From Thermoguttaceae bacterium (lineage in GTDB: Bacteria; Planctomycetota; Planctomycetia; Pirellulales; Thermoguttaceae): a stretch of 45,283 nucleotides of DNA. A model generated the notes under the pieces. That model searched no databases. It saw nothing but the letters and a program-made list of their open reading frames with translations, and was not told where the DNA came from. The DNA lies in the NCBI GenBank assembly GCA_017408405.1, contig JAFQUP010000161.1:1-45283 (forward strand), written 5' to 3'. Position numbers and translations under genes: made by a program. Of the stretch, positions 24,286 through 33,411 are shown one piece after another. Within the stretch, counting starts at the first letter, position 1; every line of letters starts with the position of its first letter.

Positions 24286-27200
24286 TTAGTTTTTTCGTTC
24301 CATGAATTCTTTGAGATGAATTCCTGTTTGACTTTCCGGGATTTGCGCGACATCTTCCGGCGTTCCAACCGTGACGATTTCTCCGCCATGAGCCCCGCCT
24401 TCCGGCCCCAGGTCAATAATCCAGTCCGCGGAGGCCATTACGTCCAGGTTATGCTCAATCACGAGGACGGAGTTTCCCCGGTTGACCAGGTCGTGAAGAA
24501 CGTTCAGAAGACGTTCAATGTCAGCGAAATGAAGCCCGGTCGTTGGTTCGTCCAAAATGTAAAGGGTGTTTTCGTTTGAGGTTTTGGAGAGTTCGGCCGC
24601 GAGTTTGATTCGCTGAGCCTCACCGCCTGAAAGAGTTGTCGACGGCTGCCCCAATTCCAGGTAACCGAGTCCTACGGAGAGGAGACTGTCGAGGGGCCGG
24701 CGAATGGCTGGGACGTTTTCAAAGAATTCAGCCGCGTCTTCGATTTTCATTTGAAGGACATCCGCGATGGAATTTCCTTTGAATTTAACTTCAAGGGTTT
24801 GGCGGTTGAAACGTTTTCCTTCACATTCAGGACACTGAACGTAAAGATTGGGAAGAAAGTTCATCTCGATTTTCTGAACGCCTTGTCCCTGACAGTGTTC
24901 GCAGCGGCCGCCGCGGACATTGAAACTGAATCTTCCAATTTTGTATCCGCGCTGTTTCGCTTCACGAGTTTCCGCGAAAACCTTTCGTATCTCATCGAAA
25001 ATTCCCAGATACGTAGCGGGATTACTTCTCGGCGTGCGTCCGATTGGTGCCTGGTTCACCATAATCACTTTTTCAATTCGGTTTGCTCCCTTAAGATTTC
25101 CGTATGGTCCCGGTTTCGCGGAGACACCGCCCAGTTTGCGGATGACGGCGGGAGCGAGGGTTTCGTTCACGAGAGAACTTTTTCCGGAACCGCTTACTCC
25201 CGTGACGCATACGAAACGGTTTAAGGGGAATTCTGCCGTCACGTGCTTCAGATTATTGGTCGTCACGTCTTCGATTGTCAGAAAACGCGTGCGCGTATTT
25301 ATGGAACGGCGTTTTCCGCGCAGATGGTACTTCAGCTGCTCACGAAGATATTTTCCAGTTAAAGAACGCGGGTGATTGCAGATTGTTTCCGGGGTTCCTT
25401 CCGCTACGATATTTCCGCCGTGGATTCCCGCGCCGGGACCGACGTCGATGATCCAGTCTGACTGGCGCATGATCGCGTCGTCATGTTCGACGACCAAAAC
25501 CGTATTGTCCATTCGCTGAAGCTGGCGAAGAGTTTCAATCAGGCGCTGATTATCTCTTGGGTGAAGGCCGATGGAGGGTTCATCCAGAACGTAACAGACA
25601 CCGACCAGGCCGGAGCCGAGTCCCCCAGCGAGGCGCACGCGCTGAAGTTCTCCGCCGGAAAGAGTGTCGGCGGAACGGTCAAGCGTGAGGTATCCCAATC
25701 CGACGTGTTCAAGGAATTCCAGCCGCGGAATAATTTGGGAAATGAGAGGTTCCGCGATTGGGAGTTCGTCTTCTTCACGAAATTTCAGGTTTCGGAAAAA
25801 TTTAAGGGTATCGACGATACTCAGGGCGGTGAGTTCCTGAATCGTGCGGGGACGCATGAAGTCTTTTCGAGTCAGGTCGCCGATTCGAACGTTCAGGGCC
25901 TCTTTGCGAAGTCGGGCACCATGGCAAACGGGGCAGGTGACCCTTCCGCGGCAGGAGTCAAGCGTCGCGCGGAAGGAGGCAGAGTTTCCATTTTGGTATT
26001 CATCGTTGAGAAGATCAAAGATTCCCTCGACTTTTTCACCAATCTGGGGGAGTTTTCTTGAAACGGAAGTACGCGCGGTCAAGTTGGAAAGACTGGAAAA
26101 TGAAAGCGAGGAAGCATCCGGCGCGGCCATATTCGCGGAATAATCAATCATTGAATCATCGGAGAGATTCATGGTCGATTGGTTTTCAGGCAAATCCAGT
26201 ACGGAGTTTGTTTCTTCCGGATCGTCGTCGGAATCTTCGTTACCAGGAGACGAGTTTTGGGAGGACGCTTTTGAGGATTTTGAGCGTTTGGGCGATTTGA
26301 GATTTTTGGCGGCTCTGAAAGCGGTCTGCTCGTCATCCTCATCGTTGAAGGAGAGGTCCGGCGCGACAGAGACAATGTCATCCCCTTTAACCTCGGAAGG
26401 TTTGAAGGTTCCTTTCATGGCTGCTTTTTCCTGAAGTTCAGGATCTTTTTCTTGTTCCGCCGACTGGATTTTCGACAGTGACGCGATCGCGATTCCTGAG
26501 GCATTTCGAAGCGCGGCAACGGTTGAAAGATACTCATTCAGATCGAAAAGGTCACTTCCAGAGCCGTAAAGGAGGAAGTCCATCTGAGTTTCGTTCAGCC
26601 GTTCCAGAGGAGTATTCCATCTGATTCCCAAAACGGCCAGGCAAGAGGAAAGTCTTGTTCTGAAACGCCGCAAGGTTTGTTCCGGAAGATTTTTCCAAAT
26701 TCCGACAGCTCCCGAGGCCAGAGAAAGAGTCCGGTTTGAGATGACGAGTTCCGGATCGAATTTTTCGAGATACCCAAATCCTTCGCAGGTCGCGCAGATA
26801 CCATATGGACTGTTGAAACTGAACATTCTGGGTTCCAGCGCGTCGAATTTGATATTGCAAATCGGGCAGGCGTTTTTTGTGCTGAAGATTCTGTCTTTCC
26901 AGACATTTCCCTGTGCGGCAGCCTGTTCGATCGTGGCAATGATCAGTCCGCTTCCGTGACGTAAAGCCAGATTCAGGCTTTCGGTTAGTCTTGACCGCGC
27001 GGCTTCGCGAATGACGATTCTGTCCACGACGGCTTCAATCGTGTGCGGCTGGCGAATATCCAGGGGCTGAATGTGGTCCAGTTCCATGATGGTTCCGTCC
27101 ACGCGGGCACGCACGTAGCCGGCTTTGCGGATGAGTTCAAAGACATCCAGGCCGTTTCCCTTTCTTTTGCGTACGATGGGAGCCATGAGCATCATGCGCG

Positions 27201-27675
27201 TACCTTCAGGATAACTCATCAGAGTGTCCAGAATCTGTTCGGGCAGCTGCGGGCGAATCGGTCTTCCGCATTTTGGACAGACCGCCTTGCCAAGGCGCGC
27301 GAACAGGAGACGCAGATAATCGTAAATTTCAGTGACAGTCGCGACCGTACTTCTTGGATTATTGATTCCGGAATGCTGATCAATGGAAATCGTGGGCTGA
27401 AGCCCGTCAATTCTGTCAACGTCCGGACGTTCCATTTGATGGAAGAACTGTCTTGAATAAACAGAAAGGCTTTCAATGTACTGTCTTTGCCCTTCGGCGT
27501 AGAGGGTATCAAAGGCGAGAGAACTCTTTCCAGACCCGCTTGGACCAGTAATGACGACAAGACGGTTTCGCGGAATGTCTACATTAATATTTTTCAAATT
27601 ATGGACCCGCGCACCCACGATGTTGATTCGTTTTTTTTGGTGCTGAACGCTTATCGCACTTGGATGTGGAGTCAT
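24286..27675 (-). CDS. uvrA: Excinuclease ABC subunit UvrA with an acidic insertion
   Basis: A 1129-residue protein; the usual length is about 940. UvrA finds bulky lesions in DNA and loads UvrB in nucleotide excision repair. Two ABC modules are seen: Walker [10 protein letters not shown] (44-52) and GVSGSGKSS, two LSGGE signatures, and [13 protein letters not shown] and [14 protein letters not shown]alker B regions. The zinc modules CPxC...CxxC near 270-297 and CEHCQGQG...CPECEGKRF are intact. The excess length is a single insertion at about residues 385-545, rich in Ser, Asp, Glu and Lys and probably disordered, placed between the first zinc module and CPVCHGARL. It is followed by dus seven bases later. 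A terminator-like hairpin lies in its leader, just before the AAAGG ribosome site. Confidence 0.95.
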   Translation of the reverse strand: MTPHPSAISVQHQKKRINIVGARVHNLKNINVDIPRNRLVVITGPSGSGKSSLAFDTLYAEGQRQYIESLSVYSRQFFHQMERPDVDRIDGLQPTISIDQHSGINNPRSTVATVTEIYDYLRLLFARLGKAVCPKCGRPIRPQLPEQILDTLMSYPEGTRMMLMAPIVRKRKGNGLDVFELIRKAGYVRARVDGTIMELDHIQPLDIRQPHTIEAVVDRIVIREAARSRLTESLNLALRHGSGLIIATIEQAAAQGNVWKDRIFSTKNACPICNIKFDALEPRMFSFNSPYGICATCEGFGYLEKFDPELVISNRTLSLASGAVGIWKNLPEQTLRRFRTRLSSCLAVLGIRWNTPLERLNETQMDFLLYGSGSDLFDLNEYLSTVAALRNASGIAIASLSKIQSAEQEKDPELQEKAAMKGTFKPSEVKGDDIVSVAPDLSFNDEDDEQTAFRAAKNLKSPKRSKSSKASSQNSSPGNEDSDDDPEETNSVLDLPENQSTMNLSDDSMIDYSANMAAPDASSLSFSSLSNLTARTSVSRKLPQIGEKVEGIFDLLNDEYQNGNSASFRATLDSCRGRVTCPVCHGARLRKEALNVRIGDLTRKDFMRPRTIQELTALSIVDTLKFFRNLKFREEDELPIAEPLISQIIPRLEFLEHVGLGYLTLDRSADTLSGGELQRVRLAGGLGSGLVGVCYVLDEPSIGLHPRDNQRLIETLRQLQRMDNTVLVVEHDDAIMRQSDWIIDVGPGAGIHGGNIVAEGTPETICNHPRSLTGKYLREQLKYHLRGKRRSINTRTRFLTIEDVTTNNLKHVTAEFPLNRFVCVTGVSGSGKSSLVNETLAPAVIRKLGGVSAKPGPYGNLKGANRIEKVIMVNQAPIGRTPRSNPATYLGIFDEIRKVFAETREAKQRGYKIGRFSFNVRGGRCEHCQGQGVQKIEMNFLPNLYVQCPECEGKRFNRQTLEVKFKGNSIADVLQMKIEDAAEFFENVPAIRRPLDSLLSVGLGYLELGQPSTTLSGGEAQRIKLAAELSKTSNENTLYILDEPTTGLHFADIERLLNVLHDLVNRGNSVLVIEHNLDVMASADWIIDLGPEGGAHGGEIVTVGTPEDVAQIPESQTGIHLKEFMERKN

Positions 27676-27689
27676 CAGAAAACCTTTCC

Positions 27690-27724
27690 AAAAAAAAATC
27701 CAGTGGTCGTTTCACACCGGATTT
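27690..27724 (-). terminator. Terminator-like hairpin directly upstream of uvrA
   Basis: On the minus strand a 10-bp stem (27715-27724 with 27696-27705, one G-T wobble) with a nine-base loop is followed by nine T. The T-run ends 14 bases before the uvrA ATG. It can stop transcription coming from the small basic gene, or act as an attenuator on uvrA itself. The intergenic stretch between it and 27906 has no convincing gene and no clear promoter. Confidence 0.75.
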
Positions 27725-27906
27725 TAAGTTAAAAACAGTCAAGTTTTCCGCTTGAAAACAAAAATTCCCAATACCGTCAAAATCAGACAGGCATAAATCG
27801 GAAAAATTAACCGCGCTGAAATCGGTCAAAAACGAAAAAGAGGAACCAGAAGAAATCGGAAACCATTCTTTTTTGCTATACCGACAGAATTAAAAGCAGG
27901 AAAAGG

Positions 27907-27922
27907 AGGGAAATCCTTCCCT
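27907..27922 (-). terminator. Small hairpin after the 28-residue gene
   Basis: A six-pair stem with a four-base loop begins eight bases after the stop codon, followed on the minus strand by a pyrimidine-rich stretch (TCCTTTTCC). It is a weak terminator candidate. Confidence 0.5.
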
Positions 27923-27930
27923 GCGCGTAA

Positions 27931-28017
27931 TTATTTGCGATGGCGGATTCTCGAACGCATTTTTCTCTTTTTACGACCAATCTTGCGACGACCTTTTCCA
28001 GAAACTTTTGTTCCCAC
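27931..28017 (-). CDS. Very basic 28-residue protein, ribosomal-protein-like
   Basis: The frame starts with GTG, has an AGGAG site seven bases upstream and ends in TAA. The product begins MGTKVSGKGRRKIGRKKR and ends MRSRIRHRK: 16 of 28 residues are Lys, Arg or His, and none is acidic. Such composition is found only in rRNA-binding peptides. The spacing of basic residues resembles the AURKAIP1/COX24 C-terminal motif seen in tiny bacterial ribosomal proteins (bS22/bL37 type), but I cannot prove membership; bTHX is a poorer match. A minus-strand TATAAT (28100-28105) lies about 80 bases upstream and a hairpin follows the stop, so it looks like an independent gene. A longer 65-codon frame overlapping it in another phase lacks these signs. 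Confidence 0.75.
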   Translation of the reverse strand: MGTKVSGKGRRKIGRKKRKMRSRIRHRK

Positions 28018-28342
28018 GGTAAATCTCCTGTTAAATTTAAGTCCTGTTCATCCGATTCAACTGAAATGAACAATTCACTACGAATACCAATAAGAACATA
28101 TTATAGCGGAAAATTTGGCTTTTCACAGGGGGGGAGGAATATTTTTTGGCAAATTTTCAAATTTTTCTTAAATTTTCAAGGGGGGTCTGTTTGACTTTTC
28201 AAGGAAATTGCCTATAATTAATGAAAAGAAAAGAATTTTCAGATTATGAAAAATTTTTTCTTTTGAGTCACTTTTTTTAATTTTTGTTTATTTTAACCGT
28301 GATATTTTGTTTGAAGAACCTTTTCGGAGAAAATTTCGAGTC
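28018..28342. other. Divergent intergenic region
   Basis: These 325 bases separate the small basic gene (minus) from the membrane-protein gene (plus). They hold a minus-strand TATAAT (28100-28105) and a plus-strand promoter (28191-28218). The rest is AT-rich, with G-runs near 28128-28134 and 28180-28186; I see no further gene. Confidence 0.5.
28191..28218 (+). promoter_or_regulatory. Sigma-70-type promoter for the membrane-protein gene
   Basis: TTGACT (28191-28196), 16 bases, TATAAT (28213-28218). It predicts a leader of about 115 bases before the ATG at 28343. Confidence 0.7.
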
Positions 28343-29197
28343 ATGACACAGCCGTCGCGTTCGCACGATTTTTTCAGTATTTTTTCAAATCAGCAGATTA
28401 TTCGTGATTTTGGTCATTATTCCCTTTCGTTTCCATGCGATCCGCGTGATTTGCGGTCGTTGGCGCGTGGTTTTCAGTTACTTTTCTGGGCTGATTTTTT
28501 ATTAGTGATTAGTATTCTGGTGACTGCGGGGTCCATTTTTCTGTTTTGGAATAATTCGGAGTCATTTCGGAGCCTGTGTCAAAATATGACTCCGGAATCT
28601 TACGCGGCTATTCAGGCCATGCCGTACGCGGAACAGCAGGTTTTTTTTCAGGAACATTTTTCACCTGAGGAAATTCCTCAAACGCTTTATTGGGGAGTTT
28701 GGGGGATAATGTGCGGATTGATTCTGAATATGGCGGGTTCAATTTTCTGTATGTTTTGCCCGGATCGTGTCGTTCCGAAAGCGTGGGTTTTTTCCGCGGT
28801 TTGGTTTGTTGCGTTTTTTTTATCCTTACTTTTTCCTGGGATGGCTCCGCTTTTTCTTTTGCTTGCCTGGCAATTTTGGCTTGGTTTCCTGTTTCGTCTT
28901 TCTCTGCTTTTGGGGCAAAATGAGGCAGTCGCGAGTTTGAAAAAAGTTCATCAGAGTGTTTTTTTCGCGATGATGGCTTTTCTTGGGATTTGGCTTTTAC
29001 CGCAAATTTTGAAAGATCCCCAGGCCGCGGCTCTCGGCGTGAGCTGCGGTTGGATTGCCGTCGCGGGATCTTTTGTTTGGGGATTCTTATGCTACGCGAA
29101 GGTTCTGAAGTTTTTGCGTTTGAGTATCAGGCAAATGACCTGGTATTGGGAACATGGAAATGATGATTTAATGAAGGAGAGAACATCAGGAGTCTGA
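28343..29197 (+). CDS. Uncharacterised integral membrane protein
   Basis: A 284-residue protein with about six hydrophobic segments (first about residues 47-70, then a pair near 130-180 and others toward the C-terminus), so it sits in the inner membrane. I recognise no family. A periplasmic or cytosolic stretch of about 55 residues lies between the first two segments (SFRSLCQNMTPESY to EIPQTLYW). Aromatic residues are very frequent, especially Phe and Trp. The frame is open to a TTG 12 codons upstream; the ATG at 28343 is preferred but its ribosome site is poor (GGAG 13 bases away). It has its own promoter and is convergent with smc. The 168 bases after it hold nothing clear. Confidence 0.6.
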   Translation: MTQPSRSHDFFSIFSNQQIIRDFGHYSLSFPCDPRDLRSLARGFQLLFWADFLLVISILVTAGSIFLFWNNSESFRSLCQNMTPESYAAIQAMPYAEQQVFFQEHFSPEEIPQTLYWGVWGIMCGLILNMAGSIFCMFCPDRVVPKAWVFSAVWFVAFFLSLLFPGMAPLFLLLAWQFWLGFLFRLSLLLGQNEAVASLKKVHQSVFFAMMAFLGIWLLPQILKDPQAAALGVSCGWIAVAGSFVWGFLCYAKVLKFLRLSIRQMTWYWEHGNDDLMKERTSGV

Positions 29198-29365
29198 TGC
29201 CGGTGTTTATTGAGGGGAGTTCGTGTTTTGGCAGGACTGAGGGCGATTGAGAAAAGACGCGGACAGCGTGAAAAGGGATGAAGAGCGGCGGTCATGAAAA
29301 ACTTTTTTGAGCCATTTATTTTATTATTCAATTTTTAGGATATTGGGCCAATCCGAAGTTCTTTC

Positions 29366-32300
29366 CTATCCTGCCTGGGATTCAATTTCGCCGGAGTTTG
29401 ATGGAAACAGTCGGATACCAAGGGATTCCAGTTCACCTTCGTCATTTACTTCCTCAAATTTGACGGAAATAGGTTTTGAGACGCCTGAATCCTGCATCGT
29501 GATTCCATAGATAGTATCGCCGATGGACATGGTTTTCTTTGAGTGGGAAATGATGATGAATTGAGTCTGTTCACGGAACTGTTCCAGAATTTCAGCCAGG
29601 CGCGTAGTGTTTGCCTCGTCCAAAGCAGCATCGACTTCATCCAGAATGCAGAATTGGCTTGGATGATTTTTGAATAAAGCGAAAAGTAACGCGACGCAGG
29701 TCATGGTTTTTTCGCCTCCGCTCATGAGAGACAGATTCAGCCGCTGTTTTCCCGGGGGCTGAGCGATGATCTCGATTCCGCCTTCCAGCGGATCCTCGCA
29801 TTCCGTGAATTGAAGTTCCGCGTTTCCTCCGCCGAATAGATCCCGGAAGATATGGAAAAAGTATTCGCCGATCCGATCAAAAGTCTGCATGAAGATTTTT
29901 CGACAGTCGGCATTGATGCGTTCGATCGTTTTAGTCAGTTTGTCTTTCGCGGAGGTGAATTCCTGATATTTTTCCGCGAGTTTCTGGTATCTGGCCTGAA
30001 TTTCATCGAGTTCGTTGAGAGCGTCCGGATTTATGTTTCCAAGATTTTGGATTTTACTCCTCAGTTTATTGATTTCAGCATGGAGAGAAGAATTCTCTTT
30101 TTCTTCTTCCTCCGTAAGAGATTCCATGTTTTTTAAAAATTTATCGGGTTGAATATTGTAGTCTTCACAGAGCCTTGCCACGACATTTTCCGCTTCATGC
30201 TCGAAAGTTCCCTTTTCGAGGAGGAGTTCGTGAATTTTTTCTTCAATACTCCGTAATTTTTTTCTCAGACGCGCGGCATTGCTTGAGATTTCAGTTCGTT
30301 CAAGATGAGAGGAATCTTTCTCCTTGCGAAGTTCAGTCATTTGCCGCGCGAAGCATTCCTGTTCCAGATAGTAATCGGCCAGTCGGGCGTTATTTCCAAG
30401 AGTGAGGCGTTCCGCTTCCTGAAAGAGCTGATTGTTTTGCTCCAGCTGAGACTGCAGTTCGCTGATGACTTTTCCACGTTCCGCCATGTCGCTGTCAAGT
30501 TGGCGCAAAGAGTCGGAAAGACTTCCCAAACGCTCTTCGCTTTTGGCAAGCTCAACTTTGTTTTCGGTAACCGTTCTGTTTTTTTCACTTCGAAAGGCGT
30601 CGCTTTGAGCGATTTGTGAATCGAGAGCTTCCATTCTTTTTTTGAGCAAATCAGCCTGATTTTCCAACTCATTTTTTTCACGATTTTTCTTATTTAGCTG
30701 ATTTTCAAGCGTATCCAGACAAATTTGAATTTCAGTACCTTTTTCCGTGAATTCCAGAATTCGGTTTTCCTGCTGGATTTGGCGTTCCAGAGCGGCGTTA
30801 AGGCTCTGTTGATGTTCAATGAGTTTTTGCTCTGTTTCAGTAAGAGAATCTTCCAGGGAGTCCACTGTTCGCTGGCGGTTTTCCAGTTCCAGCTGGCTTT
30901 TTTGGACTTCATTGTCCGCGTCGGAAATCTCATTTGAAAGAATTGAGAGTTGAGATCCCAAAGTTCTCAGCTCACTGCGTCGTGAGATGAGATTGCTTGA
31001 GGCGTGATGCGGACCAATGCAGAGGATTCCATCAGAAGAATATCGTTCTCCCGCGAGAGTCACAAAATGAATTTTGGGAAGCTGAATTCCAGAAGCGGTA
31101 CTCATCGCGCGGATTGGTGATTCCTCGGAATGAAGGTTTTCCGTGATGATATTTTTTGAGTTGTTTTTTTCCGCCGTGTCATGAGATTGCGAAAAGTCAA
31201 TTGCCGGAAAAACCGGAAGCGGAAGTTCACCAGAATAAATTTGGCGCGACAGTTCGATCGCGGTATTCAGATTTTCCACGATCCAGGTCTCTCCCAAGAG
31301 ATATTTGAAGAGGGGGAGATAAATATCCTGGCACTGAATAAACTGGTCCGCGCGTCCGAGAACACCAGAGAGGTTTTCCAGACCATTCGTAATTTGAACA
31401 TGGGAAAATCGCGCGGCGAGAGCTTGAGCGTTTTTTCGCTGTCTGGCCGGGAGGAAATCTTCCATCCAAATGAAACCAACGCGTCCAGGAAATCCCTGAG
31501 AATTTCTTCGCAAAGCCTCGAGCAGTTTGGAATTTGGCTCCACGACGAGATATTGGGCGCGTTCCCCCAAAGCCACCTCGATTAAGGAGGCCGCGTCAAC
31601 TTCGACTTGAATCAGGTCGGCAACGAGCCCGGAGATGTCTCGAAAAGGTCCATCCGCGTGTCTTCTCGCTTCGGTCAAAAGGTATCGCACTCCAGGGCTT
31701 AATCCTTCGTGCCGTTCCTGAAGCTCTTCCAGGGTTGAGATCCTTCCGAGCATGGCGGAATGCCTTCTGTGAAGTTCCATTAGGTGTTTCTTCGCCTCGT
31801 TCCACAGGCGCTCGGCCATATCCTGCTCACGTCGGGCTTCCTCGAGATCTTCTGAAAAACGATTTTTGAGAGCTTCCAGCTCTGTCAGCTGGCGTTTTGC
31901 TTCAGCCTGACGGCTTTGAAGCAGAGCGACATCTTCCTGAATAGATCGAATATGGGAAAGATTTTGCTCAAGCTGCTGAAAAGTCGTCTCTTTTTGGAGA
32001 GTCAGGGAACTGACCGCGTTTTCCATCGCGGAAATGTTTCGCATGACCTCAAAACTCTGCGCACTCAGTTTTTCTTTTTGTGTCCTGAGATTTCCCAGTT
32101 CATTAATTGCTTCTTCCAGGCAGGTTTTGGCCTTTTGAAGATTTTCAACGACTTGAGCGAACTGCTTTTGAGCAAGGTCCAGCTCTTCCTGCCGGTTTTC
32201 GCGGGATTCCCGGAGTATTCGCAGACGTCTGCGCATTTCCGTAATACGCAGTTGAGCGGAATTGATCTCTGCTTCCAGTTCGGTCATGCGTTTTGTTTGG

Positions 32301-33226
32301 AAAGTGACGACGGATTCAGAAACTCCAATTGAATGACGATTCGCGGCGATTCGTTCCGAAAGAGATTCGATTAAAGCGTCCACTTGGGAATTGGATTGCT
32401 CAAAATTTTGGATTAAGGCATCCGTTTCGTCCAATTTTTTTTGTGTTTCGGTCTGTTCCGAGTTCAGGTCAGAGATTTTTTTTTCGGCGTTCCCCATCTT
32501 TTTTTGGTAAACCGCGTAATCCATCGCGGCAGACTGGAAACGCAGTTTTTCCAGACGTTCCGTAAGAGAGCGAAACTGGACGGCTTTTTCCGCCTGAGAT
32601 TTTACTTTGGAGTAATGCTTCTCTACCTCTTCAAGAAGATCGGAATGTCGCAGGAGGACCTGGTCAATGCGGCTGAGAGCGTTAAGAGCTTCCTGTCTTT
32701 TTGCCTTGAAACGGCTTACTCCGGCAGCTTCCTCAAAAAGAACACGTCTTTCACGTGGTGAGGATTGAAGCAGACTGTCAACCCGTCCCTGCTCGATAAT
32801 ACTGTACGCGTGAGTTCCAAGGCCAGTTCCCAGCAGTAGTTCGCGGATGTCTTTCAATTTGCAGGGTTGACGATTCAGGAAGTACTCACTTTCCGCGCTG
32901 CCTTCACCGCTTCGGAAAACACGGCGCGTTACGACGACTTCCGCCGCGTCAAAATTCAGACGCTTGTCCGTATTGTCAAATGTGAGCGAAACTTCAGCGG
33001 TATTCATCGCTTTGCGAGTGGTTGATCCGTTGAAGATGACGTCGCTTGAGTCTTTGCCGCGCAGTGATTTCATGCTTTTTTCGCCAAGAACCCACTTAAT
33101 TGAATCCACCACGTTTGATTTCCCGGAGCCGTTTGGGCCCACAATCAGCGTTAAACCGTTCGAAAACTCGATTCGGTTTCGATCGGCAAAACTTTTGAAT
33201 CCGCTGATTTCAAGGGTTTTTAACAT
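29366..33226 (-). CDS. smc: Chromosome segregation protein SMC
   Basis: A 1286-residue ATPase; typical bacterial SMC is near 1180. SMC dimers with ScpA and ScpB extrude and organise chromosomal DNA. The N-terminal head has Walker A GPNGSGKSN (30-38) and FKSFAD; long coiled coils follow (about 165-510 and 690-1050); the hinge lies around 525-680 with LSPGVRYLL and PFRDISGLVADLI; the C-terminal head has the LSLMSGGEKTMTC signature and FCILDEVDAALDEAN Walker B. All ATPase motifs look intact. The additional length is in the stretch after the hinge (an Asn/Ser-rich piece near 665-715) and the coils. The ATG overlaps no neighbour and has a weak ribosome site. scpA and scpB are not in the window. 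Confidence 0.96.
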   Translation of the reverse strand: MLKTLEISGFKSFADRNRIEFSNGLTLIVGPNGSGKSNVVDSIKWVLGEKSMKSLRGKDSSDVIFNGSTTRKAMNTAEVSLTFDNTDKRLNFDAAEVVVTRRVFRSGEGSAESEYFLNRQPCKLKDIRELLLGTGLGTHAYSIIEQGRVDSLLQSSPRERRVLFEEAAGVSRFKAKRQEALNALSRIDQVLLRHSDLLEEVEKHYSKVKSQAEKAVQFRSLTERLEKLRFQSAAMDYAVYQKKMGNAEKKISDLNSEQTETQKKLDETDALIQNFEQSNSQVDALIESLSERIAANRHSIGVSESVVTFQTKRMTELEAEINSAQLRITEMRRRLRILRESRENRQEELDLAQKQFAQVVENLQKAKTCLEEAINELGNLRTQKEKLSAQSFEVMRNISAMENAVSSLTLQKETTFQQLEQNLSHIRSIQEDVALLQSRQAEAKRQLTELEALKNRFSEDLEEARREQDMAERLWNEAKKHLMELHRRHSAMLGRISTLEELQERHEGLSPGVRYLLTEARRHADGPFRDISGLVADLIQVEVDAASLIEVALGERAQYLVVEPNSKLLEALRRNSQGFPGRVGFIWMEDFLPARQRKNAQALAARFSHVQITNGLENLSGVLGRADQFIQCQDIYLPLFKYLLGETWIVENLNTAIELSRQIYSGELPLPVFPAIDFSQSHDTAEKNNSKNIITENLHSEESPIRAMSTASGIQLPKIHFVTLAGERYSSDGILCIGPHHASSNLISRRSELRTLGSQLSILSNEISDADNEVQKSQLELENRQRTVDSLEDSLTETEQKLIEHQQSLNAALERQIQQENRILEFTEKGTEIQICLDTLENQLNKKNREKNELENQADLLKKRMEALDSQIAQSDAFRSEKNRTVTENKVELAKSEERLGSLSDSLRQLDSDMAERGKVISELQSQLEQNNQLFQEAERLTLGNNARLADYYLEQECFARQMTELRKEKDSSHLERTEISSNAARLRKKLRSIEEKIHELLLEKGTFEHEAENVVARLCEDYNIQPDKFLKNMESLTEEEEKENSSLHAEINKLRSKIQNLGNINPDALNELDEIQARYQKLAEKYQEFTSAKDKLTKTIERINADCRKIFMQTFDRIGEYFFHIFRDLFGGGNAELQFTECEDPLEGGIEIIAQPPGKQRLNLSLMSGGEKTMTCVALLFALFKNHPSQFCILDEVDAALDEANTTRLAEILEQFREQTQFIIISHSKKTMSIGDTIYGITMQDSGVSKPISVKFEEVNDEGELESLGIRLFPSNSGEIESQAG

Positions 33227-33336
33227 GAGTTACTTTTGAACAAAAAAGTGATTTTGGGAAATAAACTTCGTTGGAGAAGAGAGTGAATTTTTCGTGAAAA
33301 AATTCGAAAATACGCGGTTAAAAATCCGAACTTCCT

Positions 33337-33371
33337 AAAAATTCCGGCAAATCCTCAAGACCGCCGGAATT
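33337..33371 (-). terminator. Terminator hairpin after the FlgI-like gene
   Basis: On the minus strand a perfect 9-bp stem (33363-33371 with 33340-33348), 14-base loop and TTTTAGG. It lies 41 bases after the stop codon of the FlgI-like gene and before smc on the same strand. Confidence 0.7.
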
Positions 33372-33411
33372 CACAAAAAGTTGAGACGAAAAATCCTCTA
33401 AAAAGGCTAGC

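Noticed and set aside
27876..28073. 65-codon minus-strand frame over the small basic gene
   Set aside because: It lacks a ribosome site and coding character; the overlapping 28-codon frame has both.
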